Source: Willaertia magna
Lineage: Eukaryota; Heterolobosea; Eutetramitea; Acrasida; Naegleriidae
Reading direction: 5' to 3'
NCBI GenBank assembly: GCA_902984215.1
Contig: CADWAF010004107.1
Location: forward strand, 1 to 22,553
DNA length: 22,553 bases
In this document: piece by piece, positions 1 through 11,300 of the stretch
Layout of the letters: each line of letters opens with the position of its first letter
Position numbering within the stretch: the stretch's first letter is position 1
Position numbers and translations under genes: made by a program
The notes under the pieces: model-generated
The model's database searches: none
Seen by the model: the letters and a program-made list of their open reading frames with translations, nothing else
What the model was told of the DNA's origin: nothing

Positions 1-4
1 AGCT

Positions 5-1277
5 TCAAAACTTTAATTGAGAAAAAGCTATAAAAACTATTTGAATGAATCTCAAACATCTACAGCCACCTATTTCTTTATTTAACATTGAATATTAAAA
101 ATATTTATTAACAAACTCTTTAACTTCTTTATCATTTAAACAACTATTTAAATAATAAATATTTTTAATTTGCTTATTAACATCCTTTTCTTTAAATTGA
201 TTTACAATAAATTCTTTCATTTCATTAATTTCATTACAATTTTTCATTTCAGGAAATAAATTTTTTAAATAATTAACATTTTCTTTTAATAAACATTTGT
301 TATCAAATTCTTCAATTTTTGTAAATAATAAATCAATATTTTTGATTTGATTATATTTTTGTAAAGTTGTTTCAAAACATTCTAAAGAATCAATTAATCT
401 ATTTAAATCATCATCTTCATAACAAGTTCTATTAAAATCACCTAAAGAAATTATAAATAAATATTTTTGTAAAAAATTATTATCATTTTCGATTAAAATT
501 CTTTGCCATTTTTTTCTTTCTGATCTTTGTCCTCCCAAGTCAACTCTAAAATTTTACAACAATTTATAAAATATACAACTTAAAAAAAAACTTACAAACA
601 AATTTCTTGATTTTTTAATTTAATTTCCTTTTCAGCAATTCCAACAGTTTTAGAAGTAAAATATTTTAAACAAGATTTATCTATATTTGTAATATCAATA
701 TTATTTTTTAATAAATGAATTAAACTATTAAATTTAAATTCAATTCTTGTATAAAAATATTGAATAAATAAATCATTTTCTAAAATAAATTTTACAAAAT
801 CTTTATTTTTAAATAAATTAAATAAAGATTGACATAATTTGATATTATTTAAAATTTCATCTTCAATTAATAATTTTTTATTTTCTAATTTTTGTAAAAT
901 TTCTTCCTTTTTAATAATTGATTCATTATGAATTTTAATTCTTTCTAATTCAGATTGATAAAATTGTAAAATTTCTTTAATTTTATTTTCAAATGGTAAA
1001 TAATTATCAAAATATTTAAAATCGTTTTTATAATTTTTTGTAATGACTTCGACCAATCCATTTAACATTAAAATTAAACCATAAGGTAAACGTTTAGTGA
1101 AATCTCTTACTCTACTTTCAATTTCATAACTTTCATTATTTCCAACACTCTTTTTTATTAAATAAATATTATTTTAAAAAAAAAACAACGTACCATTAGC
1201 ATTAATTGATTAACCAAAGTGGATTTTCCATTTTCACCTGTTCCCAATAAAATTATTTGTTTTTTAACTGTTGACAT
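5..1277 (-). CDS. Heterotrimeric G-protein alpha subunit-like GTPase, three exons
   Basis: A GTP-binding protein of the G-alpha family, assembled from exons 1277-1194, 1149-596 and 545-5. Seen: P-loop GTGENGKST at residues 13-21 of exon 1; an alpha-helical insert of about 150 residues in exon 2; switch I SKTVGI; switch II VDLGGQRSERKKW across the exon 2/3 junction, nearly identical to the family signature. Odd points: there is no N-terminal helix or Met-Gly myristoylation site before the P-loop; the switch I Arg that stabilises the transition state is replaced (TSKTVGI instead of RxKTTGI); the NKxD guanine motif reads TKIE; the TCAT motif is unrecognisable. With the standard code the protein ends at TAA 97-95 (362 aa). 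With TAA as Gln it runs to TGA 7-5 (392 aa) and gains a segment ending GGCRCL that resembles the usual C-terminal alpha-5 helix. All Gln codons before that point are CAA or CAG. It may be a signalling GTPase or a diverged paralogue; nucleotide handling is probably atypical. Confidence 0.85.
546..595 (-). other. Intron 2 of the G-alpha-like gene
   Basis: A 50-nt intron beginning GTAAG and ending ATTTTAG. It interrupts a Leu codon (TT|A) immediately before VDLGGQ. Removing it restores the unbroken switch I-switch II sequence, so the splice sites are well supported. Confidence 0.85.
1150..1193 (-). other. Intron 1 of the G-alpha-like gene
   Basis: A 44-nt intron beginning GTACGT and ending AAAAAAG. 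It lies between codons, after the exon ending LMLM, and removing it joins the P-loop exon in frame to the helical-domain exon. Confidence 0.75.
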
Positions 1278-1311
1278 TTTTTTTTAATTTTTTTTTTAAT
1301 TTTTTTTTTCG

Positions 1312-1600
1312 CCCAAGACCTTGGAGTGGGAATTTATTTTATGTGAAATGTTCTATGACAGTTCTGAAAGGGCTTCCAGAGATTTATAGAAATATTTAAT
1401 TATTTAAAGAAACAAAGCTTAGCAATTAAGATTTAGTAAAGTAATAAAGAATTCAAAAAAAATTGTTAAATTTTCATTTTCGTTTTTAACAAATTCAGAA
1501 AAAAGATCAGTAATTTCAAGAGGCATATAAAATAAAGTGCAAACTTTAATAAGATCCATCATTATTTAATAAAATATCTACTGATTTTAAATTAATTCCT
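1312..1600 (-). pseudogene. Possible coding remnant upstream of the G-alpha-like gene
   Basis: With TAA/TAG read as Gln, this stretch is open on the minus strand and has a more coding-like composition than the desert to its right. It includes an ATG ATG pair at 1562-1557 followed by MDLIKVCTLFYMPLEITDLF and then a helical, Leu/Phe-rich stretch ending near HSKVLG. No family was recognised. A neighbouring frame (GINLKSVDILLNNDGSY, about 1608-1558) also looks coding-like but is soon cut by TGA, so a frameshifted relic or an unrecognised exon is possible. Random AT-rich DNA is often open under this code, which limits confidence. Confidence 0.25.
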
Positions 1601-1639
1601 GAAATTCAAGGATCAGAGTTATTGTCATTAATGTTAGTG

Positions 1640-4600
1640 AATAAAAATTGGGTTTTTTTTAATTGTTAAATATTCAAATCAAATTTTATTTAATTATTAT
1701 ATCAAAATAATTTACCAAAAATTATTTAACAACAATAATTAATTAGATATCTAATAAAGAATTATTTATTAAATATGTTTAACTTTTTGATTAGAATATT
1801 TACATACAAATAAATTACATTTACCTAAAAATGATTATAGCAATATTATTAATAAATGTTAAGAAAATAAATATTGGTTAATTATAAATAATAATAATAT
1901 TTATAGACATATCAAAAGTAAATATCTAAAAAAAATTTTATAAAAGGCTAAAGTAAAATTATTTTTAATAATAATATCTTTATAATCTAAAATACTAATT
2001 TTAACAACTTTTAAAAGAAATTTAAAACTAATAATTAATATTATTATCTTTATTAAAAAATTTTAATTTATTTTTATAAAAATTTCTATTTTCAAAATTC
2101 TATTATAATATTAAAATAAAATCTTTTTTTAACTTAAACATAAATTATTTTTTATTCATCATATTTTTAATAAATTGTTTGGTTAGAAAATTATTATAAA
2201 AATTTTTTAATCATAATTCTTTGCATAAGTTAAAAATTATATAAAATATTTATTTTCTAGAATTATTAGAAGTTTTTATATAATAATAAGTAAAAAAATG
2301 TTATTTATTGTTTATTAGTTTAAAAAGAGATACTATTAAAATTTAAATGAAAATTATTAATAATACTTTAATTTTTTATTAAATATTCTTTTAAACTTTT
2401 AATAGTTCTATTTTTTTTAAAATAAAATTTAAAAATTATCAATTTTACTTTATATATATATAATTTTTAATATCAAATTATATAAACATATTTCAAGTAA
2501 ATTATTATTGATTTAATATTTTATTTTTTAATTACTTTTAAAAGAAATTTTATAAAAATTTAATATTTTTCTTTATTTTATTATAAAATAATTAATTTAA
2601 TTTATTTTTAAAACTTATATTCTTAAATTAAATAATTTATAATTTTTATTTAAATAATTTTTAAAATTTTAATTAATTTATTATAATTTTCTAAAATAAA
2701 CTTATAGTTTTTTATTACTATTTAATATTCTAAAAATAATTCTATAATTTTCTTCAATATTACTAAGATTTATTAATTTTTTTATTATTTTATCAACTCT
2801 TTAATTTAAGACATTCTTAATTAAAATTAAAATAAAATTTAAATCTATTTATAATAATTATATTATTTTATTTATTTATATAATTTACTATAAATCTTCA
2901 ATATTTTTATTATATATTTCTATAATTAATAAATTATAAATATAATAACAAAATGATTATTTGGAATTGTTATTTTTTATTAGTAAAAAATTAATTATTT
3001 TTTATTAATGCTTTTAAATAAATAATATAAAAAACAATTTTTAGTATATTATTTATTTTTTTTAGTCTATATTATTTAAAATGTTATAATAAAAAAATAT
3101 TTAGTATAACTTTAGTTTTTTATTATTTTTTAATAAAAATATTATTTTTTTATATAATATATTAAAAATAATTTTTTTTTATTTTTTTTTACAATAAATT
3201 TAATTTATATTAAATTATTTTTGAATATTTAATTTTTTAAGTTAATTATATAATATTATATTAATATTTTATATTCTAAATATAATATAAATAATATATA
3301 AATTTTATATTTTATAATTAAATATTAGAATATAAAATATTAATAATAAATTTATTATATATTTAATATTAATAACAATTTAAATTATTTATTTAAGAAC
3401 AAAAAATAATTGGTTAATAAATACAACATTTTTTAATTTTAATTAATAGAGAAACTTTTTAAAATATTAATTTTTTATAATGTTCAATTAAATATTATTT
3501 AAAAAAAGTAAAAAATTTAAAAATAATTTTAAAATAACAAATTTTTTTAAAAATTTATAGCTAATTATAAATATTTTTTAATAATTTTAATTAAATTTAG
3601 CAAAAATATATAATATTAAAAGAATAGTAAAGAAATTTTATATTTATAATAAATTAAATAATTCTATTTAATTTAAAAACATTTATATTTACTTAGAAAT
3701 TAAAAAATAATAATTTATAGTAAAAATATTAAAAATATTTAAATTATTAATTATAAATATATAAAATATAATTTTTTATTTATAATTATTTTTTAATTTT
3801 TAATATATTTATATAATTTAAATAATTATTTAGTTATTAAATTAATTTTTTATAAAATTAAAATATTATACAAATTAAATTTTAAAAAATTTAATATTTT
3901 TATAATTTTTAAAAAAAAATTTCAATAAAAAAAATATATAAAATATTTATTATTTATTATTTTATTATAAACCTAATCCTTTTTTCTAAAGGTTTCTAAG
4001 TGTATATAATGTAGTAATATATATAAAAAATATTTATTATCTAAATTAATTTATAGATTATAGAAATAAAATGAGTAAATTATATAAGAATTATGAATAA
4101 TTAAATTAAATAACTTATTTTCTATCTATAAATATTCTTTATATAATAAATCTATATATTCTATATATTGAAAGCTAAAATTATTTGTTTTAAAATTATT
4201 ATTTATTTTTTTTGTTAAATATATTGATTATTAAAGATAAAAGATGATTAAATTTTTTGTTATTTTGATTTTAAATAATAAAAATTATAAAAATATAATT
4301 ATTAATAAATTTTTTTGCTACTACAGTATTATAATTATTAGGTTTTTATAAATAAAAAGAAATTAAAAAAAATTTAAATAATTACTTAAAAATAACTAAT
4401 AAAACTTTATAAAATTAATCCTTAAAAAAAATAAAAAAAATCTAAACAATTTATTAAAACAAAAAAACAAATATAATATATGTATTTTATAAATGAAAAG
4501 ATAAAAGAAAATATAAAAAAAATTTTGTAAATAAATAAATAAAAAGAATTTTAAGAAAAAAAATAAAAATAAATAATAAATAAAGAGTATATTGTGAGAT

Positions 4601-5984
4601 TAGATAATAAATATTAATAAAAATAGTATAATTTTATATTATTTTTAATATTTTTGTTTTAAAAAAATAGTATATTATTTTTTTAAATAAATTCTTTTAT
4701 AATTAACTCTTATTTTGATTATTTAATTTTATTAATATATTTTTTTTTAATTTTATTAATTAATTAATATATTATATTTTATTTTTTATTTCTTTTATTA
4801 TTAAATTTTTTTTAAATAAACTTATTAAAAATTTTATCTTCAATATTATCATTTAAAGTAATATTAATTATATATAAAAATATTCTATTTAAAGAATATA
4901 TTGAATATATATTATATTATTTATAAAAATTATTATTATTAATTAATTTTTTAAAAAAAGTAATATTATTATTGTAAAAAATATAAAATAGTAAAAAAAT
5001 TATTTTATTAATAATACTTTTTATATATTTTATTTAATTAAATCTATTTTTACTTAATATTAATAAATCTAATAATATTTTATATTTAATATTATATTTT
5101 AAATTATTTATAAATAATTATTTTAATATTATAAATTTTATTAAAATATTTTTAAACATTATTTCTTTTTAAAAAATCTATAATTTTAAAAGAATAACAT
5201 TATTATTTAATTTATATTTTCCACTTAAAAAAATTATATAAATTATTAATACTATATTTTTTAATATATTATAAAAATTAAAAGAATATTTTAAATGTAT
5301 AATTTTATTTTTTTTATTAAATTTTCATATTGAAATATTGTAAAAATATATTTTAAAAAAAAATTATTATTAAAAATTATAATAAATAGTTATTAAAAAT
5401 TAAGAAAATTTTTAAAAATTTATAATATTAAAAACATAATATAAACTAAAACTATTAAAAATAAAATATAAAAATATTAAATTAATATTCTAATTTTTAA
5501 TTGATTGATTATAAATTTTAGTTTAAATATTTTTTATAATATAATTTTTATACCATTGAATAAAAATAAAAATATTATTTTTTAAAAATTAATATTATAT
5601 TTTATTAAATATTCTAATATTTGTTGGTTTAAATTTTTTATTATTATTAAATTTTAAAAAACTTATATATTTTAAAATATTATTTATATAAGATTTTCAT
5701 AAATTTTTAAATGATACAAATATTAAATTAAATATAAAATTAAAAATATTTTATTAAAACATTATTATTTATAATAAAAATAATTAATAATTTAATTTTT
5801 TTAAAAAATATATTATATAATAAATTTAAATTAAATTAATTATTTTAAAAATATCATTATTTTAAAAACTATAAAGTATTTAAAATATATAATGAATGTT
5901 ATATTAATAAATATAATAATATTTTTGTTTTTTTTATTTTTAATTATATTATAAATTAATTTACTATATAATCTTCAAACTTTA
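1640..5984. other. AT desert, no gene recognised
   Basis: More than 4 kb of almost pure A/T with long T and A runs and frequent stops under the standard code. I see no protein motif, tRNA fold or rRNA segment. A short patch at 3967-4010 has slightly more G/C and contains an AAACC/GGTTT inverted repeat, but nothing identifiable. A segment near 5803-5835 recurs loosely near 6868-6903, so part of the desert consists of decayed repeats. Confidence 0.8.
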
Positions 5985-6175
5985 AAAAAAACTGTTAAAA
6001 TTTTATTTTGTTAATATAAAAAAATAATATTAATTAATAAAATTAAAAAATCTATTTTTTTACAATTTTTTATTTTTTTATTTACAATAAAAAAAGGTTT
6101 TTTAAAAGAAAAAATAAAAAAATAAAAAATTTAATATTTATATGAAATCATTTATTATTAATATTAAGTAATATC
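5985..6175 (+). repeat. Decayed dispersed repeat, copy 1
   Basis: Aligns by eye with 7470-7660. Both carry ACTGTTAA, then GTTAATATAAAAAAATAATA, then TCTATTTTTTTA, then TTTTAAAAGAAAAAAT. The beginning also resembles the reverse complement of the region around 20226-20280, at the broken end of the CACTA-like transposase. Probably a relic of the same transposon family; I could not define its ends. Confidence 0.5.
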
Positions 6176-7383
6176 TCAATTTTTAAGATTTTTATTATAT
6201 TTTTATTTAAAAATTAAAAATTTATAATTTAAAAAAAATTTTAAATTTTTAAAAAATTAAAATCTATAATTATATAATAAAATTATTTTATTAATTTTAT
6301 AATTAATTCTTAATAAATTAATTTAAAATTATAACATTCAATTTAAAAAAATTTTAAATTACGTTTTTTTTTACTCTTTTTAATTTTTTTAAACTTTTTT
6401 TAATTTTTAAACAATTAATAACAATCAAAGCATAATTATATTGAAATATTTTTATGATTTCAATGAATTATAAAAAATTTTATAATATTTAAATTAAAAT
6501 AAAATTATTAATGATTATATTAATAAAATAGTTTGTTATAATTTTTATAATAATAATATTACTATTATTATTACTTATTATTATTTTAATATTTATGTTA
6601 TTATTATAATTTTAATTTAACTATTTTATTTTAAGATTATAATATTTAAATTAATAAATAATATATCTATTATTATATTTAAATTTAAAACAAATATTAA
6701 TATTATTTTTATACAAATTCAAACTATTATAAAAAATTAATAATAATATATTATTCTTAATAGTTTTATAATGATTATATATAAAATTTTATATAATTTT
6801 CTCTGTTTTTATATAAAAATAAAATAAAAAAAACTTTAATAATAAATCTTTTAAAATAATTTTAAAATTTTTTAAAATATATTATATAATAAATTTAAAT
6901 ATACATAATTTACTGTTTAGATTATAAATTATTATAAAAAGTAAAATTAAATATTAAAAAAATAATATAAAATTATATTGTTTTTAAAAATTTAAAAATA
7001 ACATAAAACAAAATAAATTTATACTCTTTTTTTAACATTAATTTATGTAAAATATTAAAAATAATTTTAAATTTTATTCTATTCTAAAAAGCCATCTTAA
7101 TTTATAGTAAATAATAAAGTAAAAAAAATAATTATAATTAAAAAAATCATATTGTAAAACTTAAATAAATTAATTAACAAATAAATTAATAATAATTACA
7201 TATATTTTAACAACAAAAATAAATAATAAAAAATAAAAAAAATATTAAAAATATTTCATTTAAATAAAAACATTTCTATGTAAAAATAATAAAATTAATA
7301 TAAATTTATATTATTTTTTAAAAAAATTTCATTTTTAATTCTTTTTAAAACTATGTTTTATAAAATATTAATATTTTGATAAA
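6176..7383. other. AT desert between two repeat relics
   Basis: No gene is visible. At 7013-7033 the string ATAAATTTATACTCTTTTTT occurs and is matched at 22276-22296; near 7296-7313 there is a related AT palindrome, ATATAAATTTATAT. These are weak members of the palindrome family described at 20.3 and 22.2 kb. Confidence 0.6.
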
Positions 7384-7660
7384 CAATATAAATTATATTG
7401 TTAACAGTATAATTTATATTGATTTTGTAAAATTTTATAAAAATTTTTTATTTTTTTTCCTTAAAAAAACTATGAAACTGTTAAGTTTTAATTTGTTAAT
7501 ATAAAAAAAATAATATTAATTCATAAAATAAAAAAGTCTATTTTTTTATAATTTTTTTTTTGTTTACTGTAAAAAAAGATATGATTTTTAAAAGAAAAAA
7601 TGAAAATTTTTATATTTATACGAAATATGATTTAATATTAATATTGTAGGTTGGTAATAT
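7384..7660 (+). repeat. Decayed dispersed repeat, copy 2, with palindromic end
   Basis: Begins with a 38-bp palindrome (7384-7421) centred on GTTAAC with one mismatched pair, followed by GATTTTG, a T-run, then TTAAAAAAACTATGAAACTG. The same order occurs on the minus strand at 20347-20226: palindrome, GATTTTG, T-run, TTAAAAAAACTATGGAACTG. After that the copy follows the 5985-6175 repeat. I read it as a diverged copy of the 3' end of the transposon whose less decayed transposase lies at 19143-20310. Confidence 0.6.
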
Positions 7661-7794
7661 AAGTAAAATTCAACTAGTATCTTTAGTAATATTCTATTTC
7701 TCGAAATTTTAGTTAACCTTTTTTTTTTACTTTAGTATTTCTTCCATTTTATAATACCAGTAATTTAAAACTTCTATATATTCATTGACGATTT

Positions 7795-8068
7795 TCAGAT
7801 ATAAATTAAAAATATTTATTTAGTTATTCTTGATTTTTTTTTAATATTAGTTTCCTTTTTATTTTGATTGAAAGCTTTCTATAAAGAATTTTAATTAATA
7901 ATTTCATTAAAGTAGACTTTTTTATACTTTTTAATATAATTATTGAACTTTTTATTTTCTTTAGATTTAAGTTTCCTTATTATTTCATTTCTCTCAATAA
8001 ATCTTGTATTATTGGATGTTATGGAGATGGTATAAGAAAGAAAATCGAATTTGAATTTATAAAATTCA
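7795..8068 (-). pseudogene. Small ORF or gene remnant of unknown function next to retrotransposon A
   Basis: With TAA/TAG as Gln this frame is open to TGA 7797-7795. It encodes a basic, hydrophilic segment (TSNNTRFIERNEIIRKLKSK, then KKFNNYIKKYKKVYFNEIIN, then a Lys/Asn-rich tail). With the standard code it stops at TAA 7893-7891, giving about 60 residues. No clear start codon is seen in frame; the reading continues upstream into the retrotransposon 3' tail. No family was recognised. It may be the end of a gene into which element A inserted, or chance coding in AT-rich DNA. Confidence 0.25.
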
Positions 8069-8118
8069 TTTATTATCAAAAAAAAATAAAGGATTAGTTT
8101 TTATTGAGACTAAAAATA
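8069..8118 (-). repeat. 3' tail of retrotransposon A
   Basis: A segment of about 50 bp, read on the minus strand as TTTTTAG, AATAAAAACTAAT, CTTTATTTTTTTTTGATAATAA. It matches 12852-12900 at about four differences including one indel. Each copy lies at the 3' end of its retroelement, so it is best explained as the conserved 3' terminus used to prime reverse transcription. The alternative is an old target-site duplication of element A. Confidence 0.65.
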
Positions 8119-8304
8119 TAAAATATTTTTAAAATGTTTTACAATTAATTTAAGGTATTAGATATATTGTTTAGTAAGGGAGTATTATTGGGTAGTATAG
8201 AATTGTTGTTAAAAGAGATTATACTTTATTTTGTTTGATGGCTTTGTAAAGGTTTATATGATTTATTTTTTTTGCATTTTTTATTAAAAGCCTTATTATT
8301 TTAG

Positions 8305-11300
8305 TCAACACTTTTATAGTATCTTTCTATATAGTTGTAAAAATGTGTATATATTATTTGTGTATAGTTGTTGAAGGGTATGTCTAAGGGAATATCTTTA
8401 TTTAAAATAATTCCATTGCTTTGCATAATAAATAAAAAAGGTTTAATTACTAAAATGAAATCTTTTTGATACATCAAAAAGGCAGTAAAAGGACTGAATA
8501 TTGATTTTTAATTCTTTAGTAAATTAGAATTAATTTATGCATTAGAATTAAAAGTATTTAAGTCATTATAAAATCTTAAATTAAAAAACAAGTTATTATT
8601 CTATTTTTTGTATAATTTGGATTTTTTAGAAATACACCTTAGATAATAAATAAATATGTATTCTCAATCAGCTTTGTATTTACAAATAGAATATATTCAA
8701 TAGTTTTTATCTATATCTCTGAAGATTTGTGTTTTATAAATGTGATTAAAAGCTAAACATTGTTTAAAATATGAAAATACATATTAATTTCAAAGAATAA
8801 AGTACCTATTTTACTATTCTTTGTTAAAATTAATCTGTCTCAAATGATTTATCTTTAAGTTATTATTCTATTTTTTCTATTTTTTCTTAATTCCTTTAAT
8901 ATAAAACCTCAAATATTATCTATTAGTTTATTGTTTTTGAACTAAAAGAATTTTTTGTTAATATTAGAAGAAAAAAGAATTTAATATTTAAATCTTTAAT
9001 TCTTGCAATAAATCTAATCAAGTTACAATATATATCATAAGAAGAATCTTTATACTAAGCACTTTTGACAATCTTTTTAGTAATCTTTGAAGTGTTATTA
9101 ATAAATCTAAAGGCTGACGCTATTAATTTAATGTTTTTTAAACTAAATAGAGCTATAATACTAAGACCATTATATTTAATATCATTAAAAAGTACTGCTT
9201 TAGATAATTTTTAATCTAATCTTAATTTTCTACAAATCCAAACAACTAACTTTTTGTCTATATTATATAGAGTTTTTAAATTAATACCATTAATTGCACA
9301 CAAATATCTAAGTAATAATATTACTTTAGACATTGTAACAATTACAAATTAGTGAAAGAAAACAAATTGAGTATTAGTTAATGATAAAGTTTTGATGAGT
9401 TTCTCTAAAATTTTTTTATTAACTCCAAACCATCCATTAAAAGAATTTAATTCAGCTTCAAAATAGCTGATAGATTTATTATTATTTAATATTATATCTT
9501 GAATGAAGATTTTTGTATGAGATTTTTTATTAGATAGTGTTTTATTCCAAATTATGCATTTATAAAGAGCAAAATATAATTCAATTTGAAGTGTATTATT
9601 AAAAAGATATTTAAAGATTTTATTTATATTTGTATATTTCTTGTTAACAATAATAATATCATTAATATATATTAATAAAACAACCTTAATACCACAAATG
9701 TTAATTCTACCAAATTTTTCAATATTATGTGTTAATTCTTTGAAATAAAGATTGAAAAACAGTGGACTAAAAGGATTATTTTGAAAAATTCTAAATTTTA
9801 ATTCAAAAGTTTTAGATAACTTTCTTTTGGAAAAGATTACAATATTTTAATTAGACAACATATTTATAATAGTTTTGTTTACATTATTGTGAAGTCTTAA
9901 ATAAGAAAAATAGTCTTAAATTTATTATGAAGAACTAAATTATAAGTGTTTTTAATATCTAAGATTGTAATAAATAAATTTTTATTATTAGTTAACTAAT
10001 TCTCAATAATAAATTTAACAACTATTAATTAGTCCAAAGTGAAAGCATATTTTCTAAATCTTCTTTGGTATTCATGTACAAAATTAGATTTTTCGATTTG
10101 TAACATAAGTTAGTTATTAATAATTGTTGAAAATAACCTATAAATCATTAGCAACACAATTATAAGTCGAAACTCTTTGAGTTTTTTAGGTGAGGTAACT
10201 TTAAAAATTAGAAAAAGAAGTCTTTGTTTATTATAAGATGGAAAATTATTTCCCTTTAACCAAGTATTGAAAAAGTCCACTAAAATTTCATATATTTCAT
10301 CACTTAAATGTTTTAACATAATTACAAGAATATTATTACATCTTTGTATTGAGTTTTTTATTTCAAAAGCATTTTTTTTTACTATAGTTCTCGAAATTTT
10401 GTCAAAGTTCTAATTATTAGGGAATTTTCTATTAAATTTATTAAGGATTAAAGTAGTGTTACCAAAAAAGTTATTAAATATTGCTTCAAAATAACTAGTA
10501 ATTTCTACTTCAAAATTATTTATGAAACACATTTCTTCTATTGATTAATTGATACCACTTTTTTGGAATATAAAGGAATAAGGAATTTTAGTTTGGAGAT
10601 TATTAATTTTTGTAATAAATGTATCTTTTCTCTCTTTTAACAATTTCAGTAAAACATTTTTAAGTTCTTTTTTATAATTTCTAATTGCCTCATATATAAA
10701 AACAAAATTTCAATTATCATATTGTTTCCTGTGTTTTTTGTATAATTTATTTAAATTTCTATATGTATAAAAAATTTTTCTATAACGATTATCACATATA
10801 AATAATGGATTAATTCTTTTAATTGATTTTTCTTTTAATTTTCTTAACTATTTCAGTAAAATTATTATAGAAAATACTGAAATCCTTGTAATTACCTAAG
10901 AAGGCTGTTTCTATAATATATTGATGTTATTGTTTAATGGTTTTATACTTATAATTACTTTAATAAAAGCTGATGTCTAATTGTTAGAGTTATTATTAAT
11001 TAAAATTGAAATATTAACACTAACACTTTGTGTTAGTGTAATAATGTAAAATTTCAACAATAGAAACTATTAGACCAATTATTTATTATATAATCAAGTT
11101 TAAATATTGCATAAGCATAAAAATTATTAAATTGTTTAAATGAAAGACTTAAGTTGCTAGAGGTTAAATCAAATAAATTATATTTTTCAATTCAATTTTT
11201 TAAAATTTTATCTTGAGTATTAAAGTTTGATTTAATTTTAAGTATATAAATCATATTTAAATCTTTAAAAATAATAACTTTCTTACAATAAAAAAATCAT

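Noticed and set aside
3960..4010. Possible tRNA or small RNA in the slightly G/C-richer patch of the desert.
   Set aside because: No cloverleaf, no T-loop or anticodon stem could be drawn; only a 5-bp inverted repeat.
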